Assembly (NCBI GenBank): GCA_907165135.1
Contig: OU015569.1
Coordinates: 12,462,501-12,526,500 of the forward strand
Source: Oikopleura dioica
Lineage: Eukaryota > Chordata > Appendicularia > Copelata > Oikopleuridae
Reading direction: 5' to 3'
DNA: 64,000 nucleotides
Shown: in pieces, positions 10,823 to 22,152 of the stretch
Layout of the letters: every line of letters starts with the position of its first letter
Position numbering within the stretch: the stretch's first letter is position 1
Position numbers and translations under genes: made by a program
Notes under the pieces: model-generated
Seen by the model: only the letters and a program-made list of their open reading frames with translations
What the model was told of the DNA's origin: nothing
The model's database searches: none

Positions 10823-11772
10823 ATGATGCGTGTTATTCCGAGACGGTGGATTTTCTCCAAGCCAGTCTCGGACCTGCCAAGTCGCCCTTATGAGCCGAGT
10901 TTTGTTCAACGATTCGCGGAAAAGTACTCGATCGCGAAAAAGGAAGAAACGAGAGATTACGTGACGATTCTAGAGGAAAACCAGAGCATGATCGTGGGAG
11001 CGACGAATATGCACGCGCCGACAAAGTGGAAAATTAATTATTATATCGGATTCTTCGTGATTCTTTTCGTCAGAATGGGGTAAGCTTCTATTGTTTCAAG
11101 GGGCTGCAAAATTCGAGCTAGATTTTCTAGCCTAAATAAGTAGAAAAGCCGCGCGTAGCATGTTTTTATTCTTGCGGCTTCAATAAATCAATCTGAGCTT
11201 CGCGCGGCTTTTTTTTTCCTTATTCCTCGGAGCCGCAAGCGGCATCTCGATCTCAATAAGCCCTGCCTGGGCTCTGCAGCCTGTTTACCAAACCTGAGTC
11301 AGGATCTTGGAAGAGCGAAATCAGCGAAATGGCTTCGCCGAACATACATCCTCAATCTGATTCTTTCAAGACTCTCACTCCGTTTTTTTTTTAAACAGGT
11401 TGCCGATCCCAGAACCCTGCCTTATTCTGCCTAATTTCTCTTGCATTTTTCAGTTATCGTGAATCTCAAGAGCCTGGCGGATATTTACGAAACACGATTC
11501 TGGGCGAAATGGGTCCAAACAATCGATTTAAATGCGCTCGGTAGGAGCATCTTTCCCAATTCTGACCATAACGTTATTTCAGCGACGATTTTTTGAAAAT
11601 CAAAGGCATCGTGTTCGAGCTGTTCGAAATGGCGGCGCAAGAAGAGTTGTTTTATTCGATGAATCCGCACATGCGCGAGTTCAAAAACGTTAAATTTTAT
11701 TCTTTTCCAGAAGATGAAAACAGAATGTGCCCGATTGAGCGCGTTAATATTCCAGTGCTCGGCTCCTGCTGA
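10823..11772 (+). CDS. Single-pass membrane protein, unrecognised, 177 aa
   Basis: Exons 10823-11079, 11454-11540 and 11583-11772 join in phase. The N-terminus is basic and Arg-rich (MMRVIPRRWIF), which would suit a mitochondrial presequence. One hydrophobic stretch (YYIGFFVILFVRMG) lies near residue 75, followed by a soluble, charged C-terminal half. I do not recognise the family. The stop lies only 57 bp before the MORN3 start on the same strand, so the two genes are probably one operon. The first intron carries a family A element. Confidence 0.65.
11263..11423. repeat. Family A, diverged full copy
   Basis: The left arm is TGGGCTCTGCAGCCTG then CCTGAGTCAGG. The right arm is short (AAACAGGTTGCCGATCCCAG). 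It lies in the first intron of the one-TM gene. Confidence 0.75.
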
Positions 11773-11829
11773 AAATTCCAAATTCCGATCCTTCATTCTT
11801 TCAACGATACACTTGATTCTTGCTTTAGA

Positions 11830-12779
11830 ATGCCCTTTTTGAAGCATAATCTGCCGTATACAGAGCCGCTGTGGCACGAATCGGACCGAAAGGCGCAAAA
11901 GGATGGTTACAGGAGCACATTTTATTACACAAACAGGTGCGCTTTCTTCTTTTCAGGGTCCCGAAAAAGCTCTAGTAAAAATATAAATTTGAGTTCAGAG
12001 ATGAATACTGGGGAATGTGGAAGGACAACAAGCGGCACGGACGGGGGCGGCATTACTATCACAAGGGAAAGGTTAGAAAGCTCCTTTATTTCTGTTGCTG
12101 ATTTCATTTTACAGGCGATGTACAACGGGCTCTGGGAAGCGGACAAGCGCGCTGGAAAGGGAAGCTACGCGCTGCTGGATCCGAAGAGCAAGGAGTACAG
12201 AACGATCTACTACGGCGAGTGGCAGGACGACATGAAGCACGGAAACGGAATCTATTACTACGAGTCGGTCCTTTTGCGTATTACGAAGGGAGGGGTTAAA
12301 TTTGCTTGTTTAGCCACGAAGTAGAGTCCTACTACGAAGGTAACTGGAGCTGCGACAAGCGCCACGGCTTCGGAAAAATGTTCTTTCCAGACGGGTCGAT
12401 TTACGAAGGCGGCTGGGTGGACGACCAGGAACACGGCCGCGGAACTCTTTATCTCTCAAATGGAGACGTCTACGATGGACAGTGGGAACACGGAGTCAAG
12501 CACGGAAACGGAAACTTTCATCTTCGAGTAAGTCCTCGCATTCTTCGACTCTGGGCTCGGCAAGCTGTACTCTTTTCTTATTTTTTTCAGTCGCGCGGGC
12601 ACGTTCTAGTCGGCAGCTGGTTCCAAGGCACTTCGAAATGCGGCGAAATCAAGAGCGTCAACGACAGCAGCGCTGACAAGCCGTTCGAGTACGAAATTCC
12701 CGAATTGAAACTGGCCGATCCGACGGGCGTTCTTGCCGAGGCGCGCTCACATCTCATGGAAGAAAAGCAGAAAAGCTAA
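11830..12779 (+). CDS. MORN3: MORN repeat-containing protein 3
   Basis: Exons 11830-11936, 11999-12071, 12115-12267, 12327-12527 and 12591-12779 give 240 aa, the same length as human MORN3. The DRKAQKDGYRS N-terminus, six MORN repeats of YxGxW...GxG type (such as YEGGWVDDQEHGRGT), the TSKCGEI stretch and IPELKLADPTGVLAEA at the C-terminus are all orthologue marks. MORN3 is associated with cilia, acrosome and sperm in other animals. A TTTAG directly before the A of AATG (11825-11829), with only 57 bp to the gene upstream, suggests a trans-spliced downstream cistron. The final intron holds a short family A remnant (12547-12569). Confidence 0.92.
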
Positions 12780-12912
12780 AGATTAAAATATGCAGAACTT
12801 TTGTACTTGAAAATTGCACTCTCCGAATTCATATCTTCTATTTTCTTACTTCAACTAAATAAACAATATTCTATTTTTTTAAATTTGAGAATCAAAAATG
12901 CTGCAAGACAGA

Positions 12913-12942
12913 TCAGGTCAGGATCCTGACTCAGGTTTTCTT
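12913..12942. repeat. Family A, half copy
   Basis: CCTGACTCAGGTTTTC with a GATCAGGTCAGGAT lead, just before the CTCTCTAG acceptor and ATG of the chromodomain gene. It supplies an AP-1-type core within 40 bp of that start. Confidence 0.65.
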
Positions 12943-12954
12943 TTTCTCTCTAGA

Positions 12955-14619
12955 ATGACTTCTGAAACAGAATTCGAAGTGGAAGCGATCACCGATTTCC
13001 GCGAAGAAGACTCGGACAATGAGCCAGTCATCGAGTACAGAGTCAAGTGGAGAGGATTTCCAGATGAACAGAGCACCTGGGAGCCGGTGGAGAGCCTCAC
13101 CGAAGACAAGGGGACGCGCAGAATGGTAGAAGGCTTCAACAAGCATTATACAGAGCGCATCTTGTACAAAATCAGAAAATACTCGAAAAAGGGATTCTCC
13201 GGAATCGAACGCGTCAAAGAATGTAAGTTTTTATCTGTTTCTCTCAAGATTTGTATGCGCCTTTCTTATTGCAAGAGAAGACCCGGTTCAAATATGAAAT
13301 AAATTTTATTGGGCAATTAGGCTTGCACAAGAGCTGCATCGGAGCTTTCTTTCGCTTCGGCTTCGGCGGAGGAGGTGATGACGGGATCGCTGGAGTTCTC
13401 CTCGTTTTTTTTGTCGCCTGAATATTTAGTAAAAATTTTTTTTTTATGCTATGGTATTACCTTGGTTCTCTTCGATTGGATCCAAGCGTTTTCCTACAAC
13501 CAAGTCATCTTCGTCAGCAGCTAATCGAAATAATTTTAGATAATTTCTTACTTAATAAATTCTTACTTTGATCGAACGAGACGAAAGAACAGTCTGACGA
13601 TGAAGAGAGAATCGTGAGATTCTGCGAATCTGTTCGAAGTACATGTACTCCTGAGGCTGATTCTTCCTCAATGACGGATAGTCTAATATGATATTATTTA
13701 TTAGTATAGCTTATATTATATAAGTTATATACGCATTACCTTGCTCCTTCCTGCTCTTCCTGCTCTTCTTGCCGAGCCCAGCTCCGCAGAGCCTGCTCTT
13801 CGAAAACATCATCTTCTGATGCAGGCTCTGGGAGTGGCAGGTCCTCTAAGCAGGCGGGAAGGCTAATCGCTCGTCTCTCGCTCATCGTAAATTAAACCTC
13901 TTTTTTTTTCTGCACTGCTAACTAGGAGGCAATAACGTTTTCAAGCTCGAGATTTCGGTTAAGATTGCCATCTAAAAAACGACCTGATCGCGGAAAATGA
14001 TCTTCGAGAGTTTTCTCGAATTTTTCAAGGCGCAAAGTCGAAAATTCGCCAGTACTCCCCAAAATTATGCTTTCATTATTATTCAATATTATATATATTA
14101 TTTGAAGACGAACGGATGCTGAAACACCGCGATTACGTCTTGGCAGGAAAACACATCGCTAAAGCGCGCTCTAGAAAGCGGGCAAGATCGCCAGACAGCT
14201 CGGAAGAGGAAGAAGATCTCGTCGAAGGAAACATCGTCACTCCTGGACAGACCTCGGCCAGAGAGGAGCAAGAATTCAAAGTAAAACGGAGAAATTCATA
14301 AACCTTTCGAAAATTGATTTCTCAGGAATTTTTGGAGCAACAGGCAGCCGAGCAGCAGCGAGCAGAAGAAAAGGCTAGAAAAGAAAAAGAAAGAAAAAAG
14401 CTGGAAAGGTAAAGTTTAGTTTTTTGGTAAGTCGCTAAAGAAATGCTTTTCAGTCAAAAACAAGCAGTCCCGAAAGCGTTTTTGGAAGCAGACGCGCCAG
14501 ACGTGAAGAAAGTCAAACTTGACCCGAAGAACACAGGCGAATTGAAGAGCTACGAACGACTCGTCATGGAAAAAGAACATCCCTGCATGACAATCCCAAA
14601 CGTCCTCAGCGAATTCTGA
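12955..14619 (+). CDS. Chromodomain protein, 229 aa
   Basis: Exons 12955-13222, 14108-14280, 14326-14408 and 14454-14619 join in phase. Residues 5-75 form a chromodomain: FEVEAITDF, YRVKWRGF and STWEPVESL include the aromatic cage positions that bind methylated histone lysine in HP1, SUV39 and CDY proteins. The rest is basic then acidic (RSRKRARSPDSSEEEE), followed by a charged coiled coil near residues 150-185. No SET or chromoshadow domain is seen. A nuclear histone-mark reader is inferred. The first intron is 885 nt and holds a complete gene on the opposite strand. A CTCTAG just before AATG suggests trans-splicing. Confidence 0.85.
13317..13885 (-). CDS. Acidic orphan protein nested in chromodomain intron, 140 aa
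   Basis: Minus-strand exons 13885-13740, 13682-13567, 13520-13461 and 13417-13317 join in perfect phase with GT-AG borders. An AATAAA-type signal follows the stop at about 13305. The protein is very acidic, Glu/Ser-rich and probably unstructured, with no signal peptide or membrane segment. The host intron spans 13223-14107, so the gene is fully antisense and intronic to the chromodomain gene. Family not recognised. Because all four exons keep frame, this is unlikely to be a chance reading. Confidence 0.75.
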
Positions 14620-14850
14620 TTTACCCGACTTTAACCTTCAATTTTTGTTATTTTTCAAATCATCGTTTCTCAACTTTTTATTCCGGTTTGAAAAAATATA
14701 TCTTTCAAAATCTTCTATGATATTCGAAAATCCCAATTCCAAGCCAGCATTTTTACATTCACGTTTCGTTTTAAATCAGTTCCGAGTTTCGTAAACTTTC
14801 CGCAATAAACAACAAATTAGAAGAAATCGCATAAATGTGTTCAGAGTAGA

Positions 14851-17712
14851 ATGCATGTTCTTTGGTTAGCCTTAATCGTCATCGGCGACGCGAAAAAAGT
14901 GCCCAACTCGAAGCTGGACAGCATTATCTACGACTATCTGACGATCGATGACCAGCAACGCTCGTTCTGTTTTCGCCGGCTCAATCAAACCGGCCAGATC
15001 GGCTGCCAAAGCCTCCAGGAACCCGGCAACAGCGGCACGCTCATTTACCTTGGCAACGATCAAGCCAAACTCGACGAGTATTTGAACGACGCGCAAAAAG
15101 TAAAGTTTTTCGCCCCCTACGTCTTTCTTCTTGAACTCTCTCTCCTAAACAAGAAAAATATTGAAGTCCTTTCTTCTGAAAAATCCCTCGGAGTTGCCGC
15201 GCTTCTTGTTTACAGGCAAAGAGTGGAATCTTGAAAAAAAAATAAACATCAAGGTCTCTTCCTTGATTTCACTCCAAAAAAGAAACTCTTCAATCGAGCT
15301 CGAGAGCTTTTCTCCTGACTACGTTTGCCCTGGCATCGGCGATACTTGCACCCACGAGTGGAATCCCTCAGGATCTGGTATCTTCTGGCGCGATTATTCC
15401 TTCCCCCTGATTTTCTACAAAAATGAGACGATCGTCGAGAAGCTGCGCGACGACTTCTTCAAGTACAACAGCGACACCGAGTATCCCCTGCTGCAGTATC
15501 AGGTGGCAACGTTCATGCGCGCCGCCGTGGACACGCCGACTTGCAAGCGTCGCAGCGACCTGAGCGAGCGATCCACCGGTCTTGAAGGGACAAGTTCTCC
15601 GCGCTGCGATCTCTACAATGGCTACGCCACGTTTTCGATGTTTCCCAAGCGGCAGAACGGCGGAAACGAGCCCGAGTCCCTCCCCGAAAAGTCGACAGTG
15701 GCAATTGTGACGCGATCCGACTCGCTCGCTTTTTTCCACTCGACCACTAGCGGCGTCGGCGCCCACACGGCCGCGATGATGATCCAACTGGCGATCGGAA
15801 AGGCGCTCAAGGAAAGCGGCCTCGTTGACAAGCTGGAAAGTTACGGCAGAAATGTTGTGTTGATGACGCTTCCGGCCGAGGAGCTCAAGAACATCGGGTC
15901 CTCTTCGGTGGTTTTCGATATGGCGAACTACAACAAAATCCCCGTCAAGTTTCAAAGCGGCGAAAGCGTTCTTGGCGGTCCAAACTCGAGCATTCGAAAG
16001 TCGTACGGATCCTACACTGTCGAGAAAGAAATCTCCGAGTACCTCGGCCCCGTCCAGTTGAAAGTCAAGTCGTTGCGACATTTGATTGAGCTTGGACAGC
16101 TGGACGCCAATCCTGAAAATCTCTTCCTCCACGGCGAAAGCGTAGTCGATTCACAAGTCTTGGACGCATTCACGCGCAACGCAGCTAGTCCAGAAAACGG
16201 CTCTAGAAATTAGCAATTGAACATATTCAAGTATCTTGTATATATATTATATCTATTGAGGGCCGTTTTTTTGATATCGCTTTATTTTCTCGAGCCAAAA
16301 TTCAGAGCTTTCCTTCTCGCCTGCATCTGGCAGCAACGGACTTCCATCAACCCTGATGAAGGCCTTCTTTGATTCGTCAACGGAAGACTCTGAACTCAGC
16401 GCCAAATCCGTCTACGTCGGCAACTTCGACACCCAGTTCACCAACAAGTTCCACAACTCAATGCTTGACGACCTCAATAATTTCGGATTTTCGGCAGATT
16501 ATTGCACTGACAACTCGTTCAAAAATGAAGGTCAGCAACTTAGAGGATTTTTTCGATGATTTATTTCCAAAAATTTAGGCGCGAAACTAGCGAATTATGC
16601 GACGTCCTTGGCGCGAACAGCTGTCGACCTCGCTCTAAAAGAAACCGAATTTTCTCCGGACGAGCTTTCATCCCTTTCCGTCTCAGAAGAGACAATTCAA
16701 GAACTCTTCTGTTGTTTCCTCGGAAATCCCCAGCAATGTGACTTGATCTCGCCACTTTTCAACACGACGTTTTCGGGGCGAAAGTTTTCGACTACAGGTT
16801 AGAAATTTTTAACTGTCGTATCTTCATTGACATTGATCCTCTTCGTTTAGGCGCTCAGGTTTTACCCCACTGGAGACCTCCTCGATTCGACTTTTCTTCG
16901 ACTGTATCTGGAAGCAATCCACCCGTCCCGCTTGACGTAAGAGCATTAACTTTGATTGTCGTTTTGAATTGGGGGAAATTAGTCTTCCTTGATTTCAACC
17001 AGCGGCCGTAGTTGATAACATTTTGTGTTCTCAGGTGTTTACGAATACGATGATCTACTTCACGGGCGAAGACGTGGAATGCGACTCGAGCAATGTTACC
17101 GACTGCTGGGAAAAGTGCTCTCAAGAAAACATCCAGAGCGGCGTTGTTGACAGGTATTTTTATTCGAGGATCTTTGGGTCTATGCAGATCCAACTGGACA
17201 CGAGCTTTTTAGGCTATTCGAATATCGATTGCTCCGAAACAACACAATCTGCAAAAAGTCGCCAGTGTATCAAGTGTTTGCGCAGAGCCCAGCGGGGAGG
17301 ATCGAGAACTACGACTTCGAGAAGAATGAAGCTGGCTTCTCTCTTTGGAGCGAATCACGTGAGTTCACTTTCAATTATCAGCCTAGTTGAATTATTAAAT
17401 GCCTTGTTTGCTACGAAGTTCTCGAACGGAATCGTTCTAGCGAAATCGAGGTTTTAACTTGAGCACTAGAAACAAAAAAGCAATATTTGCGAGAAAAAAT
17501 TTAATCGATCTTTCTCAGAATGGAACGGCGGCCTCGCCGAAGGAAGACTATTCCTGAAGCAGTCGCCGACGAGCGAGAACATCATCCTCTCAGTCGGCGT
17601 CATCTCGGTCTTCTTCGCCTATTTGATCTCCTGGCTGGTCAAGTGGAAGTCTGCCTCGCTGTTTACGCCCTCGCAAGGGTTTCTGAATCCAGTCTCGACA
17701 GTCGCCTCGTGA
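14851..17712 (+). CDS. NCSTN: Nicastrin, gamma-secretase subunit
   Basis: Approximate exons are 14851-15207, 15254-about 16190, 16306-16530, 16579-16797, 16851-16936, 17035-17153, 17213-17358 and 17519-17712, giving about 750 aa (human 709). Marks are an N-terminal signal peptide (MHVLWLALIVIG), RLNQTGQIGCQS, the large aminopeptidase-like ectodomain and one TM near the C-terminus (LSVGVISVFFAYLISW). The DYIGS region reads EELKNIGSS: the upstream Glu, matching human Glu333, is kept, but Asp-Tyr is replaced. Nicastrin is the large luminal subunit that gates substrate entry into gamma-secretase. The donor of exon 2 is unclear: GTCCAG at 16191 or a GA at 16206 would fit phase. Confidence 0.93.
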
Positions 17713-17930
17713 GTTCACTTCATTCTGTATTTTACTGTACAATTTTAAAAACTGCATCCCCAACTGATTCCCTCACTCGACCGGAAATCGCTTATTTCTT
17801 CTTTGGGAGTTTTTTTTTTATTCAAAGTTCCAGCATTCATTTCCTTTTCAAAAAATCTGTTTCTATCCTGCCCTTCTTTATCTTATGCTTGTAGTTTAAA
17901 TTTCTTCATTGTTTCTTCAACCTGTTAACG

Positions 17931-18440
17931 GCCAACCACTCACTTGTGATGAAAATAAATTAAGCAAAAATTCAAAAAAAAAGAAATAAAGAAAAAGAGC
18001 TGATTCTCGTGCATAAAAAGAACGAGGATCATTTGTTGTTGAAATTGAGGCAGCATTTATTCGCAAAAATAACGATCTGTTTGAGACGATAGCTTTGTAT
18101 CTGTTTATAAGAGCCACTAGAAACACTTAACATCGACCGGGACCAGATTATGATAAACTGGGATCTACAACCTGTGCAGAAAACATGAGTTAGGTTTCGA
18201 GAAGCTTACGCAGCTTTTCATTTTAGCCCTTTCAGACGCTAACTCAGGTTTTCTACGCAGGTTGCCAAGCCCAGATGAGAGAATGCCTGGAGTAAATTTG
18301 TTGCTAGCCCTTCGACGATGATTTGTTGGCTCTTCTCTGCTTTTCGTTTTTGCCACTATCGAGCTCGCTGTCCTTGCCAAGGACTCCTTGGTGCCGAAGC
18401 TGTTTTTCAAGGGGGTGAAATCATGGAAGAGACCTCCTTA
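17931..18440. repeat. Segmental duplicate, copy 1
   Basis: Starts AACCACTCACTTGTGATG and is about 90 percent alike to 19278-19760 by eye. It includes a family A palindrome (18157-18276). It lies directly after the nicastrin 3' region. Confidence 0.85.
18157..18276. repeat. Family A, diverged copy inside the segmental duplicate
   Basis: AACCTGTGCAGAAAACATGAG on the left; CTAACTCAGGTTTTCTACGC and GGTTGCCAAGCCCAG on the right. The AP-1 core is mutated in both arms, unlike the sister copy at 19512-19622. Confidence 0.85.
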
Positions 18441-18695
18441 TTTTGCAGACTTTTGCGGTGATTTTTTAGCGGGATCTTCTCGCAGGTGCGGCGAATCTCC
18501 TTTCCTTATTTGGAGATGAGCAAAGCGAGTCCACAACAAAAAAACAACGAGTTGTGTCAGAAAAGAACCGGGGAATTCGGCTGGAAAAAAACTTTTTCAT
18601 GTCAATATCGATGTATAAAAAGCCCTGTCCCACCAGGAAAACTCACAAATAATTTTTATTATTTGAGAAAACGCGAAAACTAAGAGAATTTGTTG

Positions 18696-19263
18696 ATGGG
18701 TTCCCAGCAAGAGGAAATCAAAGAGGAAACCAATAAACGTCCAGAGAAGAAAGCCAAGCAAGATGATTCCTCTTCTTCTGATGATAAAGGTATAAAAGCG
18801 TAAATTCTCTATGTATAGACAGTTTTTTGTTTTTTACGGTCAGATCTTGTCCAGTGTGCTTTCGATGATTGCGCTCTCGACCTTGCTCGCAAGCACCACG
18901 ATCGTGATCGACATGAAGCAATAAGTTTTATTGAGAAGAGAATCATTCAAGTAAGTTTGAGAAGCTGGTAATTTGTGAGTCTATAAAATACCTTAAGCTC
19001 GAAGGTATTCTCGAAAATAGAAAAGATCCACGTCCAATACAGCGACCTTGCAGAGTGGAGGCTATAGATGGTCCCAACGCATGCTTATTGGACAGATTAG
19101 AGACGGAAGATGAGATTTTCAAGCTCAGAACGAAAACAAATCGGTCGCTTCAGATCCTCCAAGCTTGCCTATCAATCTATAAAGTCACTTTGACACAGGT
19201 AAAAGCGTCTTACTAACAATTGTAAGCAAGATTGTCTTTCAGCTGCGGAAATTCAATAAATGA
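18696..19263 (+). CDS. Small orphan protein, 140 aa
   Basis: Exons 18696-18789, 18844-18950, 18998-19198 and 19243-19263 join in phase. The N-terminus is Lys/Glu/Ser-rich and probably disordered. The middle has two cysteines (CAFDDCALDLARK) and a His/Asp/Arg run, then a helical, possibly coiled-coil C-terminal half. Family not recognised. The gene sits between the two copies of a local duplication, so it may have been inserted or carried along when nicastrin and AP-2 mu were separated. Confidence 0.6.
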
Positions 19264-19277
19264 TGAAGATCCCTGAA

Positions 19278-19760
19278 CCACTCACTTGTGATGAAAATAA
19301 ATTAAGCAAAAATTCAAAACAAAGAAAAAAAGAAAAAGAGATGATTCTCATGCATAAAAAAAGCACGAGGATCATCTGTTGTTGAAAACGAGGCAGGGCA
19401 GCATTTATTCGCAAAAATTATGTTCTATTCGAGACGATAGATTTGTATCTGTTTATAAGAGCCACTAGAAACACTTAACATCGACCGGGACCAGATAATA
19501 AGAAATTGTGATTGGCAACCTGTGCAGAAAACCTGAGTTAGGCTTCGAGAAGCTTACGCAATATTTCATTTTAGCCCTTTCAGACCCTGACTCAGGTTTT
19601 CTACGCAGGTTGCCAAGCCCAGATGAGAAAATACCTGGAGTAAATTTGTTGCTAGCCCTTCGACGATGATTTGCTGGGTCTTCTCTGCGCTTCGTCTTTG
19701 CCACTATCGAGCTCGCTGTCCTTGGTGCCTGTTTTTGACAGGGGTGAAATCATGGAAGAG
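19278..19760. repeat. Segmental duplicate, copy 2
   Basis: Matches 17931-18440 from AACCACTCACTTGTGATG through the family A palindrome to the CCACTATCGAGCTCGCTGTC segment. Small indels separate the two. Confidence 0.85.
19512..19622. repeat. Family A copy inside segmental duplicate 2
   Basis: GGCAACCTGTGCAGAAAACC on the left and CCTGACTCAGGTTTTCTACG then GTTGCCAAGCCCAG on the right. One AP-1 core is intact (TGACTCA) and the other is TGAGTTA. Confidence 0.85.
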
Positions 19761-20033
19761 TTCATCTTCTCTTTCTTTTCGCATCGCTTGTGTTTCTTGA
19801 AGGAAAAGTATTTCATGCTATTCTTGGAAATCAAAGTTGTTATTCTTTGCTTCTTTTTTCAGATGGAGATTTCCGAAGTGCTTCTTTAAGTATATGCTTT
19901 GTAAAATCAATTTTGAAAATTCCATCAGTTGTTAAGATTTTTTGGTGGCAATATCCAGGGCAGTAAGTCTCGTAGAAGTTGAAGGTTCAAATTTAAACTG
20001 CTCTAACCTAGGTTAGATCTAGAGCGGCGTTTT

Positions 20034-20372
20034 GTCGTTGACAGGTATTTTTATTGAAAAGGGGAAGGAATTGATCTTTGGGGCGCGGTCTTTGCAGATC
20101 CAATTGGACACGAGTGTTTTAGGCTATTCGAATATCGATTGCTCCGAAACAACACAATCTGTAAAAAGTCGCTAGTGTATCAAGTGTTTGCGCAGAGCCC
20201 AGCGGGGAGGATCGAGAACTACGACTTCGAAAAAAAAATGAAGCTGGCTAACGACCGGAAATCGTGATATTCGCTTTCTTATCCAAAGCTCCAGGCCAAT
20301 CTTCACTTCTTCTCAGAAAATCTGTTTCTAACTCGCCCTTCTTTATCTTTCGCTTGTAGTTTAAAACTCCTA
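20034..20372 (+). pseudogene. Broken copy of nicastrin exon 7 and 3'UTR
   Basis: 20034-20247 repeats the nicastrin segment 17145-17335, including its intron and the VYQVFAQSPAGRIENYDFE-coding stretch. Near 20228 a run of adenines shifts the frame. From about 20250 the sequence jumps to the nicastrin downstream region (ACCGGAAATCG; compare 17778), so the last coding exon with the TM segment is deleted. It ends 20 bp before the AP-2 mu start. It is a relic of a local duplication. Confidence 0.88.
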
Positions 20373-20391
20373 TATTTTCGTGTTTCAGAGG

Positions 20392-22152
20392 ATGATCGGA
20401 GGATTGTTCATTTACAATCATAAAGGAGAAGTTCTCCTTTCTCGCCTCTACAGACAGGACTTGAATAGGGGCCACATTGATGCATTCAGGTAACAAATTT
20501 TAAATTTTGCACTTGAAAAATCGACTTGATTTTTAGGGTTTCAGTGGTGCACTCCCGCTCAGCGGTGCGCTCCCCCATCGTCAACATCGCCAGGACTTCC
20601 TTCATGTACATCAAGTTCAACAACATCTGGATCGTGGCGGCGACGAGGACGAACGCAAATGTGGCGATGATCTTTACGCTTCTCAATAAAATCCTTATCG
20701 CAATGAAAGGTAGCTCTAGATAACACTATCACAGGAAATAGAATATATTTATATTAATTATTATAAAATTAATTTTATTTTTTTGAAATTAATTTATTAT
20801 TAATATCTTTTATAAATTATTATTAATAATTTATAAAATTATTTAATTTTTTTTATTAATAACATTTATTTTTTTTTCAAATACATCCACAAATTTAGGG
20901 ATCATGAGCAAAGTGAACGAGGAACACGTCAAGAATAATTTCGTCGTACTCTACGAGCTGCTGGACGAAGTACTCGACTACGGCTACCCTCAACAGGCGG
21001 AGCTTGGCGCACTCAAGGGAGTCGTCAACACTCATGCTGGGCTAAAGGTACTTTCAGCAGCTGGAATCGATCCATTTCGATTGTAGGCGGCGATGGAAGA
21101 CTTCGGCATCACTTCGTTGCGTTCACGCTCGCCCAGCAAGGAACCGTCTCACGTGACTTCGGCAGTGACGGGCCAAGTGGGCTGGCGTCGCGAAGGCATA
21201 AAATACCGTCGAAACGAAATCTTCCTCGACGTCCTGGAGAGCGTGAATTTGCTGATGAGCCAGGGCGGAAAGGTGCTTTCCTCGCACGTGGCGGGCCGAA
21301 TCGCGATGAAGAGCTACTTGTCCGGCATGCCAGAGTGCAAATTCGGCATGAACGACAAAATAGTCGGCGACAGCAAACCCGACAATACGGTAGGCAAAGC
21401 TTTCAAGCCGCTTTTTCAAATTCCGATTTCAGACAAGCGACTTCCACAAAGACGACAAGAAAGTGGGCGCGATCGCCATCGACGACTGCACTTTCCATCA
21501 ATGCGTTCGACTCTCGAAGTTGCACACCGAAAAGGCAGTTTCTTTCATTCCTCCCGACGGCGAGTTCGACCTGATGAAGTATAGAACCACGAAGGTAAGT
21601 TTTTTTTCTTTGAAGTTGAGAGCCTAAGCAGCATTTTCCAGGACGTGTTTCTGCCGTTCAAAGTGATCCCGATGGTTCGCGAGATCTCCCGCCAGAAGAT
21701 GGAAGTCCGAATCGTCGTCAAGTCTCAATTCGCGGCCGGCCTCTTTGGACAGAAAATCGAGATCAAAATCCCCACGCCAAAGAACACAGCTTCTGTTCAG
21801 CTGCTCTGTATGAAAGGAAAAGCCAAGTATAAGGCGGCCGAAAACGCGATCATTTGGAAAATGAAGGTATTTTTTTCTGATTTCATCTTGAGCACTTGAA
21901 ACTTTGTAATTTTAGCGAATGGCGGGCATGAAGGACAATCAAATGTCTGCCGAAATCGAGCTTCTTCCGACTTCGGAGAAGAAGTGCTCCCGGCCGCCGA
22001 TTTCGATGAACTTCGAGGTTCCCTTTTCTCCCTCCGGACTCAAGGTTCGCTATCTCAAAGTCTTCGAATCGAAGCTCAACTACTCGGACACCGACGTCGT
22101 CAAATGGGTCCGCTACATCGGCAAGAGCGGCCTTTACGAAACCAGATGCTAA
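20392..22152 (+). CDS. AP2M1: AP-2 complex subunit mu
   Basis: Exons 20392-20489, 20537-20709, 20899-21047, 21087-21389, 21433-21594, 21642-21866 and 21916-22152 give 448 aa (human 435). It starts [18 protein letters not shown] as in all AP-2 mu. The longin-like N-domain, the linker, [46 protein letters not shown] and the [15 protein letters not shown] end are almost invariant. It is the clathrin adaptor subunit that binds YxxPhi endocytic signals at the plasma membrane. The usual mu linker Thr region is changed to a Ser/Arg stretch ([12 protein letters not shown]). A TTTCAG six nt before the ATG suggests a trans-splice acceptor. The intron 20710-20898 is an almost pure AT tract. Confidence 0.97.
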
